Shown here one piece after another: positions 12,685-27,098 of a DNA stretch of 64,000 bases. Both the position numbers and the translations under genes were made by a program. Every line of letters starts with the position of its first letter. Positions within the stretch are counted from its first letter, which is position 1. Below the pieces are notes generated by a model. It was not told the origin of the DNA. It made no database searches and worked only from the letters and a program-made list of their open reading frames with translations. This DNA comes from Eremophila alpestris peregrina. Taxonomy: Eukaryota; Chordata; Aves; Passeriformes; Alaudidae. Where the stretch lies: assembly GCA_009792885.1 (NCBI GenBank), contig WMCF01000025.1:9388123-9452122 (forward strand). Direction: 5' to 3'.

Positions 12685-14044
12685 CTGCTTTATTTGCCTA
12701 CCTTCACCTGTCCAGCTCATGAGCCTGAACTTACAAAGGCTGATGTCCAAAGGCTGCTGGGATGGGTGAGATCAACAATGATCAGACACCTTTTTTTCCC
12801 AAATGGTTAGCAACAGAAATTAAACCATCTGCCTCCCTCAAATGGGACAGCTCAAAGCGTCTCAATCTATGGCTAACAGGAGGCAGCAGAGATTGTGCAA
12901 TGAGTAAATTGCTCTAATAATTTAACTGCCTTTCTCAGAGCTTTATCAGTTCTTTTACTGAAAAGCTAATTTCTGAATAAGGATGAGAGCTGAGTACAGA
13001 GACACAGTTAAAATTTTCTGTGATACCTGTACCAGAGTTCTCTCTTACAGTGTACAAACATTCCTCACTTTAACATTCATGTAAATAGTTTTTTTATTAC
13101 TATTTCTAGAGACGTTTGAGGTGATGTATGCAACCAGTGCAGTTCTGCCAACACCATCAGACTACATGCTTACTCACTAAGGACTATCCTGGACATGAAA
13201 AAGCCTGGAAGGGAAGGCTCTGTAGTGGGATTGAGTGTGAGGAAGATGAAGCACTGGCAAGGCAGCATCACTGCACAGCTCTGACAAATAAGCAATAGCA
13301 GATCTTCATCTCAGTTTACCTTTACATGCCAGGCTAAAAGGTGCCAGTGCAGGCACAGATTTATGTGCACACCACATGTCCCTGATTAGCAGTGTCTCTG
13401 AGAGGGCCAGGGGAAGCAGCTGGGGCTGGTAACAGCTTCACTCATTCAATTTTAATTGACTGCTGTGTGTTTGTCAGATCCCTCAGAGCTGCCTTCTTTC
13501 TGTTTAACTTGTGCCAAAAGCTGTGCTGGTCCCATTAACCACAGGGAACAAACAAGAAAGAAGTACCTGTCAGCTACAGGTACAGAACAAGCTCTATACT
13601 GATGTCTGAATTACATTTTAGATAGAATCTGCACTGAAATCCAAGATCACAGACCAATGAGCACCATTCAAGCTGCAAACTCAGCAAAACTGAACCTATT
13701 CACACAATTATGCACTGAAGGATGCTTTGATTTAGGACTTTTTTAGCTTAATTTTCATATTCTGTGTTTGTATTTAGTGTCTAGACGCCTCTTGGAGAAC
13801 CCTAAGGAAATGCCCATATGTTTCACTGAGATCAAGACTACACCACTAGCTGATTACTGAACAACTATGATACAGTGTTTAAATGGTATGCAATCAATCA
13901 AACTATTCCAAAGAAAACAAAACAATGAGTTACAACAGTGTTTTAGCATTTTTTACATTTTGTAACAGTAACAAATTACTGAAGTGAAAGCTTTAGTAAA
14001 AAGGGCACAGGCATATATCCATGATGTCTCTTTTAAGTTTTTTA

Positions 14045-14326
<282 letters not shown>

Positions 14327-16560
14327 TCAACAAAGAAGACAGAAATGTCTAAATAAAATCTTCCCCCCCACCATTATTACCAAAGCAAACATTAAAGTCA
14401 AATATGAAGCTATTTTTCATTTTAAACGGTGCTTCTCTGGAAAAATAATAATACAAAGTATAACTAGGAGAGGTAACTTTACATTATTAGTTCTCTAACT
14501 GATAAAGTTTCCTAAATACAAAGGCTATGTGAAATCTGAATAGAAAAGAAAGAAAATACATGCTCATACCACCATGAATGGTCTGCTGTGAAATGGTTAT
14601 TTGTTAAAAAGCCCTCTTTACTTACTGCTATCTCTATGCAATACCAATCGCTATCTTAAATAGAAAGCAATGAGTAATTTTGTCTTTTGTTTGTTTTTCA
14701 TTTATTTTTTCTTCAAATACAGTTAATGTAAAACTCTTACACATTTCTGGCCCTATTTGAGTACTCAAGTCTTTGCATTTTACTTTAATCCTACAAAATA
14801 TGAAACATCATTAGCATCACATAAAAGAACTGAATCCAAGTATGCTGAACAAGTCCCAGTACATATTATGCAGCTTCCAGACCTGAACTTAAAATCAATC
14901 AGTCACTTCAGGTGAATTTTTCCTCTCTGGGTTTACAGGTAAAATCATTCATGGCAATGGCTTTGGACTTTGTGCCCCTAAAACCAGAGATACAGGCAGC
15001 CTCTTAGTCAGTGATACACTCAGTTATCACATGTCTTTTCTCCAAGAGCTTTTTTTGTGCCATATAAATATTTTGACCATCTTCAATCTAGTGGTACATG
15101 TTTAAGGTTAAAGAGGGAAATTAGAAAAAAGAGGTAAGTTGTAAAAGAGTTCTCTGTTGCAGTTACCACGATCATCTGAGACTTCATTGCCAAAAAACTC
15201 TCTGGTAGACCTGTTGCAGAGTCCAGCTATAATATTTGGACAAAATAATCCTGATCACCAATCTCCTTCTTTATTATAGGGATTTTTCTGCACTGAGGCC
15301 ACGTATACATCACTAGGGGAAGTCAGAGCAACTCTCCAACCTGTCCCAAGCACACTTTAAATACAATGAAAATCCACAACGTCTCAGGGAAGGAAGACTC
15401 ACTTTACAATAATAATGAATTGCTGCAGAACAGAGGGATTGTCTGTTCCCTTCTCATATGTGACGTTTGCCAGATTGAGAGTTGTCATCACAGTTATATC
15501 TTTAAGGAGATTCAGAATATGAAATGAGATGTAAAAAAAACACTCAGAATTTCATTGGTTATTTCTCCTCTGACAAAACATAAGTTAACTCATGAATTTT
15601 AGAATTCACATTAAACATTTAATACAAAGAAACCATAAAGATGCAGTAATAAATCACATATGGACTATTCCAATGAATATTTAGATGATATAGACTGTTG
15701 GAAATCTCTGCAAGAGACATCTGCATAGGTTCAAAAAGATTATAACATTAAACTGCTATTTTGAAAAGTCAGAGAACATTGTAAAAGGTATCAGGGAAGG
15801 CTACAAACTTCAGCAGCCAAAGATTGCAAGCATCACATTTCCACCTTAACATGCCTGTTAATAGGTGAAAAGGAAGGGATTCACTGGTTAAGTGCACTTT
15901 TTAAATGTTTAAATTGCTAGAGATCACAGAAACAATGTTATCTGACAGGGTAGCTTCCTCTTTTATCTGCTTTCTTTCAATTAACAATGATTACACTTCC
16001 TAACAGGTTCCTAAAACCTGTTAGACCTGCATTCTATAAAAACAGCTCTAAACAAACCAAAGACATCTTTCGTATTTTTTGTTTAAATAAAAATCAGAAA
16101 TGAAAGAAAAAATCCAGTAACCTTACTGAAGACAAATTAATTATCCTAACTCCACATCTAATTTATTCTCATCTTCAATCCTAGATGTCAAGTGCAGGTG
16201 TGGGTATATTTGGTGTCATACAAAATACCAGAAGAAAACAGACTGAATGACAAAAGAACAAGGGGGAACATTTGAAATGAGCTGTTTTACAGCAAATAAC
16301 TACATGTTGAAGTGTGGCAACTTCTGCCAACAAATTCTCTCCAAAAAAAACCTGCCTCCTTCTCAACACGTGTATTACTTAATCCAACCAAGAAACAAAT
16401 CAACCAAAATCCAATGGGCTCAAACCATCAGCTCAGGTTTTTCTTCCTCATGTACTGGAGCCCAGAACAGAACAGGCAATGAGGGGGTAAAAGGAAAAAG
16501 GTCCCTTCATTAAAGGAACAGTTAACTGTTTTGAGGAGCCTGCAGTCTTTACATGTACTT

Positions 16561-16596
16561 AAGTATGAAAGCAAGGCTCTCCTTGCTTTCATACTT
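16561..16596. repeat. Perfect 16-bp hairpin with 4-base loop
   Basis: AAGTATGAAAGCAAGG (16561-16576) is followed by CTCT and its exact reverse complement (16581-16596). The stem is too short for a typical microRNA precursor, and the pairing stops at the next base on both sides. It lies about 2.3 kb upstream of the CTNND2 exon, inside the intron. Confidence 0.9.
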
Positions 16597-17404
16597 TCTT
16601 TTACCCTCTGATCTCCCAAAAAAGTCAGCATAGGAGTGAGGTATGAATACTTGCTGCAAATGGATGTGCGCACATTGGATGTAAGCAGAGAGTCAATTCA
16701 GAAAAGAAACCCTTAGCACTGAATACTGAGTTTGTTATGTAACCAGTTTTTGGAGAAATGAACAAAGCAGGAAAAGAAGTTTAAAAATTTAGCCCTAGTA
16801 TGCACTGTCATTTTCAGCAGATGGTCTCTAAGATGATTGTATTTTTAGTAGTTTCTAAATGAAATACAGTAGCTACATACAACAAACAAAAACTTCTGTC
16901 AACAGTTAGGGCAGTCTGAATAATTGTGATAATTTTAGCAGCCCCCAGGGCAAAAAAGAATAGTTTCTAGGGGTTTATATTTTTCCTTTGTTTTATGTAA
17001 GTGTTTTATAGGTGGAGAAAAGTGAGAATGAGAAAGAGGACTTTTTTTAAGAACAGCAAGTTTGCAGCTCTATTAACATTCATTTTAAAAATTTAAATAT
17101 GGGTTTGTTTTTTTTCAATGTAGCTTAATTATGAAAAGTTAGAAAGGCTACTTAATGAAGTCATCTGGCAGAGGCCTGGAGAAGAAAGGAGGACTAGTAT
17201 TCCTTAAAGAAAAAAGCAAAACATGTATGTGGAACAATTTGCACAGATGTGGGGGGACTCCAGGCCATGCCTCCAAGCATACATACCTAAATGACAAAAG
17301 CTATGTATTAAAATAGAGAAAAAGCAAAAACCAACGACTGGTAGGAGAGAGCAAGAATTAAGTGACCTCTTACTCCCTACCAACAAGAAGTAGTAGGGTT
17401 GGTA

Positions 17405-17530
17405 TTTGACAGAGATAAGATTGATAATGAAAATGCAATGTACCTTGATTTCTGTGAAACATCTGATACTGTGCCACATGCAAATTGACAAAACTGGCAC
17501 TTAGTAAAATTATCAAGTAGAATTAAGCAG
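17405..17530 (+). mobile_element. Ancient CR1-type LINE remnant (reverse transcriptase core)
   Basis: Translation of the + strand near 17436-17480 gives MYLDFCETSDTVPH, which matches the conserved LINE reverse transcriptase pattern YLDF-KAFDTVPHN with a few changes. Upstream DRDKIDNENA is compatible with the preceding region. Beyond about 17480 the resemblance fades. Only this short, highly diverged core is recognisable, so the limits are approximate. Confidence 0.55.
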
Positions 17531-20500
17531 AATTTTAAATCATAGTGAACATCATAAGCAAACACTATCTAAGCCTGTATCCCTTATTAAAACATCACCA
17601 TGCTTACAAAATCTGAGTGAGGCAATCCACACAGATGGTGAAATGAGCCAGAAGGCTGGAGTAAATCTGAGGAGGTGCGTGGCATTTTGAGAATGCTAAC
17701 AAATTAGCTGTGTGGTTGATCCAAAAATGGAAAGTAAGGTAATAGCTGTCCATGCAAACCTGCCACTCGCCTATGATTGCCTTGGAATAAGAACACTAAT
17801 CCATTTAGGTCAGCCAAAGGCTTCTGGTGGCAGTGTGAGTTTTTCCTCAAGAGAATCCCACCTGTGCAAGAACTGCACAGTTTGTCTGGAAAGCACCATT
17901 TACTGTGAACGCCACATATTTTGGCAGGTTGTAAAAGTGCATTTTTTTCTAGCTAGCATTTTCATCTGAGGAGACTGACTGGAACACACCAAGGTGTTCC
18001 AACCTTCTTTCTTTGATGGAAACTGTGCTTTAGGATTGCAGGATTGATCCAACTTTGAATCCTGCAGAGGGTTTTATCTTTAGGTGGTGACTAAGGCAGA
18101 TGTTCCATGGATTACACCAGACTACTGCTCCAGGAGTGGAAGAGGACCAAAAGAGGAACACTAAGCTCTATCAACTGGCAATATATATGCCTAGAATTAT
18201 CACAAAAGGCTTCATCTTATTATGAACAACTGAAGAGAATCAACAAGGAGTTCTACATGAGACACAACAACTCTGACATAGAAGCAGTAGCACCTGGAAA
18301 TCCAGACTGACTTGGGTATTACAAATAATGCATTGAAAACAGGTCCTGATCCTGCTATTTTATCACATACATGTGCCAGAAGGTAAAAGAGATGCAAACT
18401 TAAAAGAGCTTGCAATACAGTACAATACAACATATATTGTTTGTAATACAGCTGAGTGCTGTATTGGCTCTGTGGGTTCACTCTGAGGTGTTGCTGAACA
18501 CAGAGGATGTACTGAATTTGAGTATTTGCTTTAATTATGCCAGAATTTTCTTCTTCAGCTACTGAAAATGTTAATGGTACACAGAAAAGCAAAACCAAAA
18601 ATCCTGTTACATATATATCTGCACTGATTTTAAAAAGGCTACTAAATGAGTTTTTAAAACACAGGCCTCCAGCTGGTAATTAAGGATACTGATTGCTTCT
18701 ACAAAGCCTTAGAAGGGCAGGTGTGATGGCTCTGTCTGCTCTCCAGCCATTGGTCACAGCGAATCTCACGAGAGTTTGGGTTCTTATTTCTGATTTACAT
18801 TATTAGAGCAGAACATTCCCATCTGATCAGGCAGTTGGCACAGGCAAGCACTGACACCCAGAGCTATTCCTGTCTCTGCAGCATTCCCCAAAGGCAGCGC
18901 TGTGAAGACGCCCGCTATAAAGAACCATATGCTTGACAAAGACTGAACTACCACCAAGCCTTGATCAAAGGAAGAGAATGCACGATTTTTTATTACAAGA
19001 ATCTTTAAACCAAACTCGTCTGTGTGTTCCTGGCTGTCTTAATGTGCGTGTGAAACAATCTTAAACTGGTGAAGGAAAGGTTTTCATACAAAGTGGTGCT
19101 CAAAGGCAAAGGCAATTCAATCCAAGCTAAGGATATTTCCTCAATTTTTACCTCATATACATTGTGGCATTGCTAATGCCAGTCTAAAAGAATTTCTGCT
19201 GAATTTATGCCTACAGATATAGACCCTTCTGAATTCAATAAAAAAGTCTAAAAATCTCTTTTCCGTTATTTCAGAAAGGAGAGCTGTGAAAATGGTTTTC
19301 TGGTAGTACTAGAAGAAAACAAACTACATGTAGCTCAGGATCAAACACAAGGAGAACTAATCAAAAGCCAAGAGAAGATCAAAGAACTAGCTCCTGTGTT
19401 TAAAGGGAGAAATTAACTCCTATTAAAATATTTGGAAGGCAATATACCAATACTACAAGAATCTCTCTCTAAGGACTTTTCTTGGTACGTTTAAAAAAAG
19501 CAAAGATAAGATGTTAAACCCAACTAGAAGAAGAAATCAAGAATATTTAAACATAATCCACAGAAAAGGAATGTGATAGAAAGAAGCTGTTGAACAGCTC
19601 ATTTCCTTGTTTTCTTTCTGTGATTCTCTGACAGTCAAACACAAGAGAACACAGACTTATTACACTTGATTTATTTGAGTTAAATTTGAAGTCCTTCCTT
19701 TAAATACTTTCTCAAACGTACTTCTCCATATATATAGGTACCCACATATGCAGAGATTGCCAGCATGCTCTGAATGATCTGCTAGAGCTTAAGAGGAGGC
19801 AGAACTACTATATTTGCTCTGAAAATGGAACATGTGAATACTGGCCAACTTCAGCATTCAATTTTGCGAAATAAAATAGGTATGTCAACCTCTGTTCCTC
19901 TCACCTTGGAAAATCCTCCAAACCCTTCAGCACACTCACTTCCCCAGCCAAACTTGGTCAATGGAGTGCACAATAACAATTGATCATCATCCTCAGACCC
20001 ACAGTGACACAAACAACACATAATCTACCACAAGATGTAGTCACAGCCTGTTTGGGCCTGATGCAAACCCCTTAGGACAGAAATGAACCCTTGTTAGCAG
20101 ACAGCTCCCTGCGCTTCTCTTTTTGTCCTTTCAAATTATATAAGCCAAATCTTACTGGAGAAGTAAGGAACAAAATAATCTGACATAATTTAGTCTAAAT
20201 TTGGAATTACCAGAAGGACGACAGAGAAAAGGCACTGAAGATGTCTTTTCTATGAATAAAAACGTTAAGTTCTTATGAAACAAAGGAATATGTTATTCTT
20301 TATTCCAACCTGAAAACTGTAGCCTGTGTGGGGTGCTCCCTAAGGCTGATCCCAGGTAATCCAACATCACACAGACTAAATGCAAACATTTCACCAAACC
20401 TTGCAAATCTTCACCATTTTTTTCTTCCTCTAAAGGAGTTCTTTACACTTTCTGAAAAGCTGCTGTTGTTAGAGCTTTTCAAATTTACCATGACTGTATG

Positions 20501-23500
20501 TAAAACATCTGTAAAGGTATCTGGCACTCCTGCCAAAAACTTGGATTTTGCTCTTGGGTTATGACATTTTCCTTGGTTTATGCTTTCATGTGGCCTAAAC
20601 TAAAACTGCCATGCAGCAGTGCTTACACAGATTCAGCCCAATGTGGTTTTTACAATGCATTTGTGTCTGCTAATGAGGTGCAGGGAAGGATGTGATGTAC
20701 CAGATGCACAGGATTCTTGTCCAGCTCTGCCAAGCAGCGATGGAGATGCTCAGCATGTCCCAGGTCTTTAACACAGCCATAAATCTGGGTCTCAGGGTTA
20801 ATCCAGTACTTCAAAAAATTAGATTTTGAATACAGCAAAGGGCTAAAACTGACTTGTACAATGGCAAATATACCTTCCCACAGTTCTGCCTTTGTATCCT
20901 TTACATTTTCTCTGATAAGGCATCACTCTCCTGTTATTTGGATTTTAGAATTAAAAAAAAAAACCCTAAGAGGCAAGGTGAGAACTAATTCAAGGTAACA
21001 AAAATGGCCTGAAGCTGAACCTCTTTAGATTTGGTCAACATTTCATTTAAGAGAAGATTTTAAAGATGATTCAGTTGACTGAAGATTATCTAATGACACA
21101 GGGCCATGTGTTACTATTTACATCTGCAGGTTACTGCCTTCAATACAACATGATTATATTCAGAGGTGTGAGTATTATCTACTCAAGGTTAGCCTAATTT
21201 AATTTACAGAGGTCTTTCTAATGAAAATGTTTTTTATGAACCTTTATGAATTTTTTTTCACTCTATACTGGTACTGATCTGTATATTAATTCTCTCACAT
21301 CCTGTGAGGGAGCTTGCATTTCTTACTCTCATGAAAAAAGTTGCCTGTCCTGTGAGGTAACCATACCCTCAGTACCTGGTACAACGCTATCCCTCCTCTA
21401 GACTGTGTGTTTGGAGCAGGGACTTCAGTGCTTTAGACTATCTCTTACTTTGCCATTTGTATTACTTGGTTTCTTTGTTTTAGTTAGAAAGTGATATTTG
21501 TCTTCTGGGGCTGTTGAGCTGAAAGTCTAGAAAAACTTATTTTATCTGTTCCTCTGCAGGTATTTGCATATACAGGGACTGCCTCTGCAAAAGCAAGTAA
21601 GAAGCAAATTAGCTAAGCTATCAAGATGTCTTTAAGCTGCCTAATTTATCTTCTTTTTCCCTATGATGGGTAACATTTTTCTAACCTCCTACTACAAAAG
21701 GGCTTTACAGTAGCTTAATACATTGCAGCTGTGAAAATATGCCAAGTTAACCCTTCCCTGAGAGACCAGCTTACTTGGCCTCCCTCCATCTACAGGAGTA
21801 CATGTCACAGGGCAGATTTCAGGAGATTGTGAAATGCTATTCACTGGCAGCACTGCTGTTACAGATGCAGATATGCTGCTTTCCTCATAGATCAGAAAGG
21901 TGGAAACTTAGACAGGAGACCAGAACAGTACACAGACCTAGGGGATTCCAGCCTTGCCTCTGTCATTGACTTACACTGTCAGACAGAATTATTTACTTTA
22001 ATGCCTTTCTCTGAGGTTTGAGAGGTTTTCCACCTCCAGAGACCCATAAATCAAAGTTGACTCCTTTTCTAGAACTACTGTTCCCACTCTGAGTTTCCTA
22101 AACCTTTCTGTAGTCACAAAAAGAAAACCTTCAATATAACAACATGAGAAGAAAAGGCTTTTGAGACTCTGCTCCTATACAGCCATATAGAAATGTATCC
22201 TTTCTAAAGAACCAATGCTACTCCAAAAAACCCTGATTTTCCTAGGAAAATGGGAGAAGCATTTTAGAGAGGAATATATTTATTTTATTTCCCTACATGT
22301 ATGATAACACCTAAACATTGCAGCCATTTAAAAAAAAGAAAGTGAATAAAAGCAGCAGGAGCCCTTAAACATTAGCCTAACAGCACCAATGTTAATGATT
22401 TAAACCACACTCATCTGCAGGAGGGGAAGCTGAAAGGCTCAAAGCATTCCCCCATGTTTTTAGAAATAACCAGAACCACAAGAAGTTCCCAAAAGGTTTT
22501 GAGGCGTGCCACCTCTCTCCACTCAAAGCTTTTCAATGTTGTGCTATTAAGCAGAATGAGTTTCACAATAAGGGACGTGACAACACATGGTTTGTCTCTC
22601 CTTGCTGCTCTCTTTGCCTGATCAAGCTTCTGGCTGCAGATCTCAAGTTGGATGGCAGTGACAGGAAAACTGCTTCTACCCTTCTCCAGCAGGGATGGCA
22701 AAGTCAAGCTTTTTAAGGTTTAGGCAAATCAACAAACAATGACGCTGGATGTTTAACTGATGTTCTCAAATGGAAATCTTGGACGCATCACTGCCTGAAT
22801 AACCTGGAGACTGCCACAGGAAAGCAGCAACCACCACCAACTGGAAACTGGATGTTTTCTATGTGTGCAAATAGCAGAAAATAGGAAATTCCAACAGAGC
22901 ATAGAGTTTAGCACAAGCTGCAGAAATACTTTTTACAGGGGCACAAGGAAAAGGTGTTAATCTAAACTAACAGAAAGTCTTAATCCTAAAGATCTTGTGT
23001 TATCTCAGTCCTTAATGATTACTCCACTGAGTGTGCTATTGCCTTGTTTTCTTGCTGCACAGTAGAAACCTGTACACATCCATACTAGGCATCATTCTTA
23101 CCTATGCAACACTTTCCAGGACTCCCTGTCTTCCTGAGCACAGCAAACTCTTCATAATAGGCACTCATTTGATGCTTAATAACAAATATTAAACAGTAGA
23201 ACTTAACAGTGACTCAAGATACTGATAAAAACAATGCAAATTGGTAAGCCCAAAATTTGTTCTGAAACACCAACTCTGGAAAACCAAGAAGAAAACTCAC
23301 ATAAATTTCTAATATTGAATTTTTAAAAAAGAGAAACAACAAACAGTATTCATTTTCTTTTACTACAACTAGACTCCTAGTCAGTGTTTTAGAAAACTTG
23401 AGGAAATTATTCTCTTCACTAAAGCTGTAAGCTGTACAATACTATAAAAGCACTTGACATTGATCTTCCTGTCCAAGGGAAACACAGACTAATGGTTTTC

Positions 23501-23686
23501 CTGCGCTGCATTTATTTGAGTTTTCATTAAGCTTGGAAAAACTGATCTCCTGCACACTACCTTGATGTACCTCAGTGTACAACCACCAAAACAATGCAAT
23601 AATGCAAGATACACTTGATACTCATGAGAAGGTTCATGGAGTCAGTAACAGGAAAGTTAAATTGTCAAAAAATTGCTCAAATGAAA

Positions 23687-23718
23687 GCTGTTGGATGGAA
23701 GAAAAAACATCCAACAGC
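23687..23718. repeat. Hairpin, 11-bp arms
   Basis: GCTGTTGGATG (23687-23697) and CATCCAACAGC (23708-23718) are exact reverse complements across a 10-base A-rich loop. Confidence 0.8.
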
Positions 23719-26700
23719 AATGAGCAGTGATATTCAAATACTATTGCCACTTCCCATCACATGCTTTTCATCTTCTTCAAAGCTTTGTAGAAATTCTAGG
23801 GAGCTCTCCCAATGTAGCACATAGATATCATCATCTTCATGCCAGGCATGGGTAAGGAGAGACAGTGCTTACATGACTCTCTGATAAGAGGGGGAAAAAA
23901 AAACTGGCAAAAGTTAAAAGGGCCACTGTTAAATCCTCAGTTCTGGTTTTCAACTCCCAGAACCCAGGCAGACTGATTCACCCTTAGCTGAATGCAGAGG
24001 GTTCTCAAGTATATAAAAAATGCAGAGAATCTAGACAGCACTTCAGGAGAGTGCAGGACAAGAAGAGACCACCTGGGCTACCAAAGCCAACCTCTGACTG
24101 CAAACCCTCCTGCTATCTGGCATGGATGCTGCCACATCCATCCATGGCTCAAGCTGAAGATGGCTTCTTGCAGACATCAACTGGCTTGAATTGAAATCAA
24201 TCTTGATTCTGTTGATATCAACTAACAACAGTTTCAGTTCATAAATAATATCAGTAATAAAAAAAAGATTTGTCACACATTCTTTCAGAAGAAGTGTTTT
24301 TTTCTTACTGGTATTGCTGTTTCTAACTGGGTATTTCAGTTTTGTCCTATTCAACTCAAAGCATCAACAAACATAATACGTGCCCCACTTTTCTGAATAC
24401 TAAGAAAACAAGGCTGTATTGCAGCACTTAAAAGGGCGAAGTAAAAGGAGAAAGGATGATTTCTACCCGGCTGTCTAGCATGGTAATGTCTCTGATCTCT
24501 GTTTGGGCCACACTAACCCAGAGAGTGTTCACAATGACTCAAAAGCCAGCAGAAGAATGATAAGTTTGTCAGTGGTTTAAAGTACTACCAAGTGCTTGTC
24601 AACACCAAAGAAATCCATAACCCTGAACTGATGCATCAGCAACAACAGCAGACCAAGAACAGTGAATCCCAGCTGAAACCAATAAGTGTCTTACTAAAAT
24701 TAATGCGAAAACTGAACCAGAAAAAAAAATTTACATGGATTATATCCAGAGTTCAGAGCAGAAGTAGGGTGTATCTTTTAAATGAACCTAAAATAAATAT
24801 CTCACATGTATATTTGATAGTTTTACCAAATAAAATCCAGCTCACAGGAAAACATCCTTTGACTGGGGAAAACTAGCTCCTTCCTTAATTGCCATCCTGT
24901 CAGGATATAATGGGGATGTAACTTTTCTGTTCTTGAGTAAAAGAATGAGGCTGCAGAATGCTGTACAGCACTTCTACAGAAACATTTCCAGCTGAACTGT
25001 GAAACACTGCATGTATCTAATAAATCCAGTGGAGACAATAATCCTGGTACTGACTCAGGGCAATTGCCCTTATTAAGGAATGACAGATATACTGCCAAGG
25101 ATCTGTCATTTGGAAATCAGAATCAATATCTTAAAAGAGGCCTTTGAAACTTGAACATATTAAAGGAAAATATGTGCCTCAATCCATCAAAAATCTTTCC
25201 TCAGCCAGTAGAAGTACAGCTATTGACAGAAAAAGAATGAGTTACTCGTATTTTACTTAGTTGTTACATGTATGGTACTTATTTCCATGCAACATGCAAC
25301 AGTTCTGGGTGGATTTTTCATCTGATATACTAAAATCCAGTGCCCATTACTTTCACTGATCCAAGAATTTAGTTGGTGAGTGACACCCTGCAATGCAGTT
25401 TGCCAGCAGCAAGAAGTACAGATTGTGAGTTGTATCTTTCCCTTTGCACCTCAGAGCTGATTTCTTTCCAGACTTTGGTACTCTTTCCCTCCATATTTCC
25501 TTATTGGAACTGAAGGGACAACACCACTCCCTCAAACTTTGAAACTCTTCTCTCTGTGTTTAACTGATAGCATCAACTGCAGCTATAAAATCCTACAAAG
25601 CACAAAAAAATTACAATTTTTACACATGCTTAATTTTACATTTCTGGTCATGTTAGGAAAAATAAGTATGATTTTGAAATTCATTTCCCAAATTCTTGTT
25701 GCAAATTCCAAAATCAATTTCAAAGATGACAAAGTTCACAGATTTTCAGCTGTGTTGCATAAGGGAGGCTGGAAGTGGGAAAAGTCTGAGATTTTTTAGG
25801 TTTGTGTCAATACTTGCTGTTCTTAAGTTTTCTTCTAATGGCAAATACAAATTCACATAGGAGCTAGCATTCTTGATATAACTTGATAAAAATGAAACTG
25901 ATATCCAATTTCATTAAAACTCACCATGGAAAAGCCATGGAACTGTTCTGCAACGGAGGATATTATATCTGGTGTTATTTATTTATTAGGGGAGAAATCA
26001 CTATATAGGCTTTTGAAATTATTTTTTTCTGTTTCATAAAAATATGTCCCTCTTCTATGTTTTTTCATTTCAGAAAGATGATCATACAGACAACACTGCA
26101 CATGAAGTTAAGCGCACACCAGATTTCAGCTTGAGACTGCACTTTTTAATCACTATTTTAATTTATATTGTAGTCTCTTTCACTCTGAAGTCAATGGAAG
26201 GCATATTATGCTCAGAGGTGGCTTAGAAAAATTTCTATATATGAATTTAGATGCACAAATCAGATTACTGTATTAGATTTTCTCAGAAGCTGATACTAAT
26301 ACCCATTAAGGAGAATGTTCTGCAGCCTTCCTTTCACACTTTTGAATGCCTGAGACATAGAGCTATTATGGGTATTTTTGGAACATATAAAATTACATGT
26401 TTGTTGGCAAACACCTCAAGGCTTTCAGTCGTTTAGATGGGGGTCAGGTAATTCTGTGTTGTTTGGTTTTCAGGACTGTACCATGACTGTGCACTGCACT
26501 ACTCTAAGAGGTATTTAGTGGATGTATCTGAGCATGAAAGTACTTTGTTCTTTCCTTCCTTAAGCCATGCTAAAGACTAATGTCAGGTGGCTGACAAACA
26601 CAAAAATTAAAGTTAGATATCCACAGAAAATGAAGTCTCTATCTTAATTTGCTACACAATGAGATCCAAAGCAATTTGACTCTCGTGGGGAGTAGGAGAC

Positions 26701-26809
26701 ACCCTGATGCTGTAACTGCTTTAGTATCAATTACAGATACATAACTGTCAAACTGGCAACCACATGTTTTACTTGTATAATATATATTTTAAGTAGAAAT
26801 TAAGTTTGT

Positions 26810-27098
26810 TAATTAGCTACTTGTGTTCATTTCAAGTTCAGAATAGGAAAACTAAGGAAAAACTCCAGTGAAATAATAAGTGAAGAGAGATTTGGAGTAT
26901 GCTCCCCATTGGCTTTGCAATATATTCATTTCTCAAGCTTTTGTAAAACCGATTGTATCTTTTTTTTTAATTTTTATGAGTAAATAACAAAACTAATTAG
27001 CTGCACACTATTAAGTTAATGCACATTTATCTACAACAATTTGATTCTGACTGTGAAATAATCTTTCTAGCCCATAATTACACTCCAGCTTAATTAGC
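26810..27098. promoter_or_regulatory. Possible homeodomain-site cluster (three TAATTAGC)
   Basis: The 8-mer TAATTAGC occurs at 26810-26817, 26994-27001 and 27091-27098, all on the + strand, within 290 bases of AT-rich intron. TAATTA is the core recognised by many homeodomain proteins, and large introns of neural genes often hold enhancers. AT-rich sequence yields such motifs by chance, so this is a candidate only, without conservation evidence. Confidence 0.2.

Noticed and set aside
16561..16596. microRNA precursor
   Set aside because: A 16-bp stem with a 4-base loop is too short, and pairing does not extend into the flanks.
18212..18598. 128-codon minus-strand open frame
   Set aside because: No match to any CTNND2 segment and no clear splice sites. 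It is a chance frame in AT-rich DNA.
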